Under the pieces are notes generated by a model. It made no database searches, was not told where the DNA came from, and saw only the letters and a program-made list of their open reading frames with translations. Position numbers and translations under genes: made by a program. 64,000 nucleotides of DNA from Rhabditoides inermis (Eukaryota; Nematoda; Chromadorea; Rhabditida; Rhabditidae): positions 576,001 through 640,000 of the forward strand of contig CAWZYM010000231.1 in the NCBI GenBank assembly GCA_963966185.1, read 5' to 3'. This document shows, piece after piece, positions 58,326-64,000 of the stretch (the stretch's first letter is position 1; each line of letters begins with the position of its first letter).

Positions 58326-61300
58326 TGATCTCGGGCGGGCTCGAACCGCCGACCTTCTGTGTGTTAGACAGATGTGATAACCACTACACCACGAGACCAC
58401 GTTTTGATTCTTCAAAACTATCAACAAAATCATAAGAACATCTTTTCGTGTGACGCAAAAGAATTGATCTCGGGCGGGCTCGAACCGCCGACCTTCTGTG
58501 TGTTAGACAGATGTGATAACCACTACACCACGAGACCACGTTTCGATTCTTCAAAACTATCAACAAAATCATAAGAACAATTTTTCGTGTGACGCAAAAG
58601 AATTGATCTCGGGCGGGCTCGAACCGCCGACCTTCTGTGTGTTAGACAGATGTGATAACCACTACACCACGAGACCACATGTTCGCACGGCGATGGGACC
58701 GAGCTTTCCTCTCGCGGTAGCGAAGAATCGTTTTTCACCAAAAAGACAAAACTACATGAACTGACTTCCGTACATGCGTAGTGTTATCACTGTTCACTGA
58801 GTTGCCGCAGAATAAAAGAATTGATCTCGGGCGGGCTCGAACCGCCGACCTTCTGTGTGTTAGACAGATGTGATAACCACTACACCACGAGACCACGTTT
58901 TGATTCTTCAAAACTATCAACAAAATCATAAGAACATCTTTTCGTGTGACGCAAAAGAATTGATCTCGGGCGGGCTCGAACCGCCGACCTTCTGTGTGTT
59001 AGACAGATGTGATAACCACTACACCACGAGACCACATGTTCGCACGGCGATGGGACCGAGCTTTCCTCTCGCGGTAGCGAAGAATCGTTTTTCACCAAAA
59101 AGACAAAACTACATGAACTGACTTCCGTACATGCGTAGTGTTATCACTATCCACTGAGTTGCCGCAGAATAAAAGAATTGATCTCGGGCGGGCTCGAACC
59201 GCCGACCTTCTGTGTGTTAGACAGATGTGATAACCACTACACCACGAGACCACGTTTTAATGCTTCAAAACTATCAACAAAATCATAAGAACATCTTTTC
59301 GTGTGACGCAAAAGAATTGATCTCGGGCGGGCTCGAACCGCCGACCTTCTGTGTGTTAGACAGATGTGATAACCACTACACCACGAGACCACATGTTCGC
59401 ACGGCGATGGGACCGAGCTTTCCTCTCGCGGTAGCGAAGAATCGTTTTTCACCAAAAAGACAAAACTACATGAACTGACTTCCGTACATGCGTAGTGTTA
59501 TCACTATCCACTGAGTTGCCGCAGAATAAAAGAATTGATCTCGGGCGGGCTCGAACCGCCGACCTTCTGTGTGTTAGACAGATGTGATAACAACTACACC
59601 ACGAGATCACGTTTTAATGCTTCAAAACTATCAACAAAATCATAAGAACATCTTTTCGTGTGACGCAAAAGAATTGATCTCGGGCGGGCTCGAACCGCCG
59701 ACCTTCTGTGTGTTAGACAGATGTGATAACCACTACACCACGAGACCACGTTTTAATGCTTCAAAACTTTCAACAAAATCATAAGAACATCTTTTCGTGT
59801 GACGCAAAAAATTGATCTCAAGCGGGCTCGAACCGCCGACCTTCTGTGTGTTAGACAGATGTGATAACCACTACACCACGAGACCACATGTTCGCACGGC
59901 GATGGGACCGAGCTTTCCTCTCGCGGTAGCGAAGAATCGTTTTCACCAAAAAGACAAAACTACATGAACTGACTTCCGTACATGCGTAGTGTTATCACTA
60001 TCCACTGAGTTGCCGCAGAATAAAAGAATTGATCTCGGGCGGGCTCGAACCGCCGACCTTCTGTGTGTTAGACAGATGTGATAACCACTACACCACGAGA
60101 CCACGTTTTAATGCTTCAAAACTATCAACAAAATCATAAGAACATCTTTTCGTGTGACGCAAAAGAATTGATCTCGGGCGGGCTCGAACCGCCGACCTTC
60201 TGTGTGTTAGACAGATGTGATAACCACTACACCACGAGACCACGTTTTAATGCTTCAAAACTTTCAACAAAATCATAAGAACATCTTTTCGTGTGACGCA
60301 AAAAATTGATCTCAAGCGGGCTCGAACCGCCGACCTTCTGTGTGTTAGACAGATGTGATAACCACTACACCACGAGACCACATGTTCGCACAGCGATGGG
60401 ACCGAGCTCTCCTCTCGCGGTAGCGAAGAATCGTTTTTTCACCAAAAGACAAAACTACATGAACTGACTTCCGTACATGCGTAGTGTTATCACTATCCAC
60501 TGAGTTGCCGCAGAATAAAAGAATTGATCTCGGGCGGGCTCGAACCGCTGACCTTCTGTGTGTTAGACAGATGTGATAACCACTACACCACGAGACCACA
60601 TGTTCGCACAGCGATGGGACCGAGCTTTCCTCTCGCGGTAGCGAAGAATCGTTTTTCACTAAAAGACAAAACTACATGAATTGACTTCCGTACATGCGTA
60701 GTGTTATCACTATCCACTGAGTTGCCGCAGAATAAAAGAATTGATCTCGGGCGGGCTCGAACCGCCGACCTTCTGTGTGTTAGACAGATGTGATAACCAC
60801 TACACCACGAGACCACGTTTTGATTCTTCAAAACTATCAACAAAATCATAAGAACATCTTTTCGTGTGACGCAAAAGAATTGATCTCGGGCGGGCTCGAA
60901 CCGCCGACCTTCTGTGTGTTAGACAGATGTGATAACCACTACACCACGAGACCACATGTTCGCACGGCGATGGGACCGAGCTTTCCTCTCGCGGTAGCGA
61001 AGAATCGTTTTTCACCAAAAAGACAAAACTACATGAACTGACTTCCGTACATGCGTAGTGTTATCACTATCCACTGAGTTGCCGCAGAATAAAAGAATTG
61101 ATCTCGGGCGGGCTCGAACCGCCGACCTTCTGTGTGTTAGACAGATGTGATAACAACTACACCACGAGACCACGTTTTAATGCTTCAAAACTATCAACAA
61201 AATCATAAGAACATCTTTTCGTGTGACGCAAAAGAATTGATCTCGGGCGGGCTCGAACCGCCGACCTTCTGTGTGTTAGACAGATGTGATAACCACTACA

Positions 61301-63862
61301 CCACGAGACCACGTTTTAATGCTTCAAAACTTTCAACAAAATCATAAGAACATCTTTTCGTGTGACGCAAAAAATTGATCTCAAGCGGGCTCGAACCGCC
61401 GACCTTCTGTGTGTTAGACAGATGTGATAACCACTACACCACGAGACCACATGTTCGCACGGCGATGGGACCGAGCTTTCCTCTCGCGGTAGCGAAGAAT
61501 CGTTTTCACCAAAAAGACAAAACTACATGAACTGACTTCCGTACATGCGTAGTGTTATCACTATCCACTGAGTTGCCGCAGAATAAAAGAATTGATCTCG
61601 GGCGGGCTCGAACCGCCGACCTTCTGTGTGTTAGACAGATGTGATAACCACTACACCACGAGACCACGTTTTAATGCTTCAAAACTATCAACAAAATCAT
61701 AAGAACATCTTTTCGTGTGACGCAAAAGAATTGATCTCGGGCGGGCTCGAACCGCCGACCTTCTGTGTGTTAGACAGATGTGATAACCACTACACCACGA
61801 GACCACGTTTTAATGCTTCAAAACTTTCAACAAAATCATAAGAACATCTTTTCGTGTGACGCAAAAAATTGATCTCAAGCGGGCTCGAACCGCCGACCTT
61901 CTGTGTGTTAGACAGATGTGATAACCACTACACCACGAGACCACATGTTCGCACGGCGATGGGACCGAGCTTTTCTCTCGCGGTAGCGAAGAATCGTTTT
62001 TCCCCAAAAAGACAAAACTACATGAACTGACTTCCGTACATGCGTAGTGTTATCACTGTTCACTGAGTTGCCGCAGAATAAAAGAATTGATCTCGGGCGG
62101 GCTCGAACCGCCGACCTTCTGTGTGTTAGACAGATGTGATAACCACTACACCACGAGACCACGTTTTGATTCTTCAAAACTATCAACAAAATCATAAGAA
62201 CATCTTTTCGTGTGACGCAAAAGAATTGATCTCGGGCGGGCTCGAACCGCCGACCTTCTGTGTGTTAGACAGATGTGATAACCACTACACCACGAGACCA
62301 CATGTTCGCACGGCGATGGGACCGAGCTTTCCTCTCGCGGTAGCGAAGAATCGTTTTTCACCAAAAAGACAAAACTACATGAACTGACTTCCGTACATGC
62401 GTAGTGTTATCACTATCCACTGAGTTGCCGCAGAATAAAAGAATTGATCTCGGGCGGGCTCGAACCGCCGACCTTCTGTGTGTTAGACAGATGTGATAAC
62501 AACTACACCACGAGACCACGTTTTAATGCTTCAAAACTATCAACAAAATCATAAGAACATCTTTTCGTGTGACGCAAAAGAATTGATCTCGGGCGGGCTC
62601 GAACCGCCGACCTTCTGTGTGTTAGACAGATGTGATAACCACTACACCACGAGACCACGTTTTAGTGCTTCAAAACTTTCAACAAAATCATAAGAACATC
62701 TTTTCGTGTGACGCAAAAAATTGATCTCAAGCGGGCTCGAACCGCCGACCTTCTGTGTGTTAGACAGATGTGATAACCACTACACCACGAGACCACATGT
62801 TCGCACGGCGATGGGACCGAGCTTTCCTCTCGCGGTAGCGAAGAATCGTTTTCACCAAAAAGACAAAACTACATGAACTGACTTCCGTACATGCGTAGTG
62901 TTATCACTATCCACTGAGTTGCCGCAGAATAAAAGAATTGATCTCGGGCGGGCTCGAACCGCCGACCTTCTGTGTGTTAGACAGATGTGATAACCACTAC
63001 ACCACGAGACCACGTTTTAATGCTTCAAAACTATCAACAAAATCATAAGAACATCTTTTCGTGTGACGCAAAAGAATTGATCTCGGGCGGGCTCGAACCG
63101 CCGACCTTCTGTGTGTTAGACAGATGTGATAACCACTACACCACGAGACCACGTTTTAATGCTTCAAAACTTTCAACAAAATCATAAGAACATCTTTTCG
63201 TGTGACGCAAAAAATTGATCTCAAGCGGGCTCGAACCGCCGACCTTCTGTGTGTTAGACAGATGTGATAACCACTACACCACGAGACCACATGTTCGCAC
63301 AGCGATGGGACCGAGCTCTCCTCTCGCGGTAGCGAAGAATCGTTTTTTCACCAAAAGACAAAACTACATGAACTGACTTCCGTACATGCGTAGTGTTATC
63401 ACTATCCACTGAGTTGCCGCAGAATAAAAGAATTGATCTCGGGCGGGCTCGAACCGCCGACCTTCTGTGTGTTAGACAGATGTGATAACCACTACACCAC
63501 GAGACCACATGTTCGCACAGCGATGGGACCGAGCTTTCCTCTCGCGGTAGCGAAGAATCGTTTTTCACTAAAAGACAAAACTACATGAATTGACTTCCGT
63601 ACATGCATAGTGTTATCACTATCCACTGAGTTGCCGCAGAATAAAAGAATTGATCTCGGGCGGGCTCGAACCGCCGACCTTCTGTGTGTTAGACAGATGT
63701 GATAACCACTACACCACGAGACCACGTTTTAATGCTTCAAAACTATCAACAAAATCATAAGAACATCTTTTCGTGTGACGCAAAAGAATTGATCTCGGGC
63801 GGGCTCGAACCGCCGACCTTCTGTGTGTTAGACAGATGTGATAACCACTACACCACGAGACC
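58326..63862 (-). tRNA. array block to the right edge: 33 tRNA-Val genes
   Basis: Left coordinates: 58326, 58465, 58604, 58822, 58961, 59179, 59318, 59536, 59675, 59813, 60030, 60169, 60307, 60525, 60742, 60881, 61099, 61238, 61376, 61593, 61732, 61870, 62088, 62227, 62445, 62584, 62722, 62939, 63078, 63216, 63434, 63651, 63790. A nine-gene order A-A-B-A-A-B-B-A-B (1,563 bp) starts at 59536 and again at 62445; it also starts at 48730 and runs up to the LINE. T65/T66 copies: 59813, 60307, 61376, 61870, 62722, 63216. T18 copies: 59536 (with A2), 61099, 62445. A49 at 60525 mismatches C65. The gene at 58326 is the closest intact counterpart of the LINE-split copy. The last B spacer runs to the window end. 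Confidence 0.93.
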
Positions 63863-64000
63863 ACATGTTCGCACAGCGATGGGACCGAGCTCTCCTCTCG
63901 CGGTAGCGAAGAATCGTTTTTTCACCAAAAGACAAAACTACATGAACTGACTTCCGTACATGCGTAGTGTTATCACTATCCACTGAGTTGCCGCAGAATA

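Noticed and set aside
209..64000. Dozens of 60-130-codon open frames on both strands beginning MITTTPRD, MILLIVLKNQ or MVSWCSGYH
   Set aside because: They are translations of the tRNA gene plus spacer, mostly from GTG rather than ATG, and recur at the unit period. The repeated peptide is a consequence of the tandem DNA, not evidence of protein genes.
1..64000. CRISPR array
   Set aside because: Regular repeats with spacers are present, but the repeat is a 73-nt tRNA gene and the spacers are themselves repeated; no cas genes and the genome is eukaryotic.
1..64000. tRNA-derived SINE amplification
   Set aside because: Units are complete tRNA genes with terminators, in head-to-tail order, without tRNA-unrelated body, tail or target-site duplications.

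Overview
This window is almost entirely one tandem array of a single nuclear tRNA gene, tRNA-Val with anticodon AAC. Every copy lies on the minus strand. Reading copy by copy I count 326 genes, including one cut by the left window edge and one split by a retrotransposon. The length bookkeeping agrees: about 209 short units of ~139 bp plus about 117 long units of ~217 bp plus the insertions give ~64 kb. Internal Pol III A and B boxes, a T4 terminator just after each gene, no encoded CCA, and a LINE (non-LTR) retrotransposon all indicate a eukaryotic nuclear genome. An invertebrate metazoan is my best guess from the CR1/Jockey-like reverse transcriptase. The species cannot be named from the sequence.

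Each gene is 73 nt and is followed, towards higher coordinates, by one of two spacers. Spacer A is 66 bp, giving a 139-bp unit. Spacer B is 143-145 bp, giving a 216-218-bp unit. The two spacers are unrelated except at the edge carrying the Pol III terminator. A and B units are arranged in nested higher-order repeats: 1-4.2 kb recurs at 19.3-23.9 kb and partly at 24.0-26.2 kb; 5,982-10,362 recurs as 10,363-14,744 (4,381 bp); shorter periods are 997 bp (15.0-17.0 kb), 435 bp (17.7-19.0 kb), 932 bp (44.2-45.8 kb) and 852 bp (46.2-49.6 kb, and again after 54.9 kb). Spacers are as conserved as genes, so homogenisation by unequal exchange dominates. Single-base variants of the tRNA mark the subfamilies and show which blocks were copied from which. 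The anticodon is unchanged in every copy I read.

Two kinds of foreign DNA interrupt the array. A 1.8-kb non-coding element lies inside a B spacer at 34,302-36,102. It has a 105-bp inverted repeat at its left end, a long CT-rich tract, and a GC-rich hairpin followed by CTAA at its right end. It was later copied with flanking tRNA genes by a 3,442-bp and then a 2,089-bp tandem duplication, so it is present three times. A 5'-truncated LINE with an intact endonuclease/reverse transcriptase frame (50,315-54,391, plus strand) is inserted into the T arm of one tRNA gene, with a 4-bp target duplication. Its ORF1 ends in a slippery heptamer directly abutting the stop codon, in the correct register to enter ORF2 by a -1 shift; ORF2 has no usable AUG.

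Many short open frames exist on both strands of the array, but they are translations of the tRNA/spacer repeat and are not genes. The only convincing protein-coding sequence is in the LINE. Gene positions are given as left coordinates; unless noted, each gene spans 73 nt from that coordinate.
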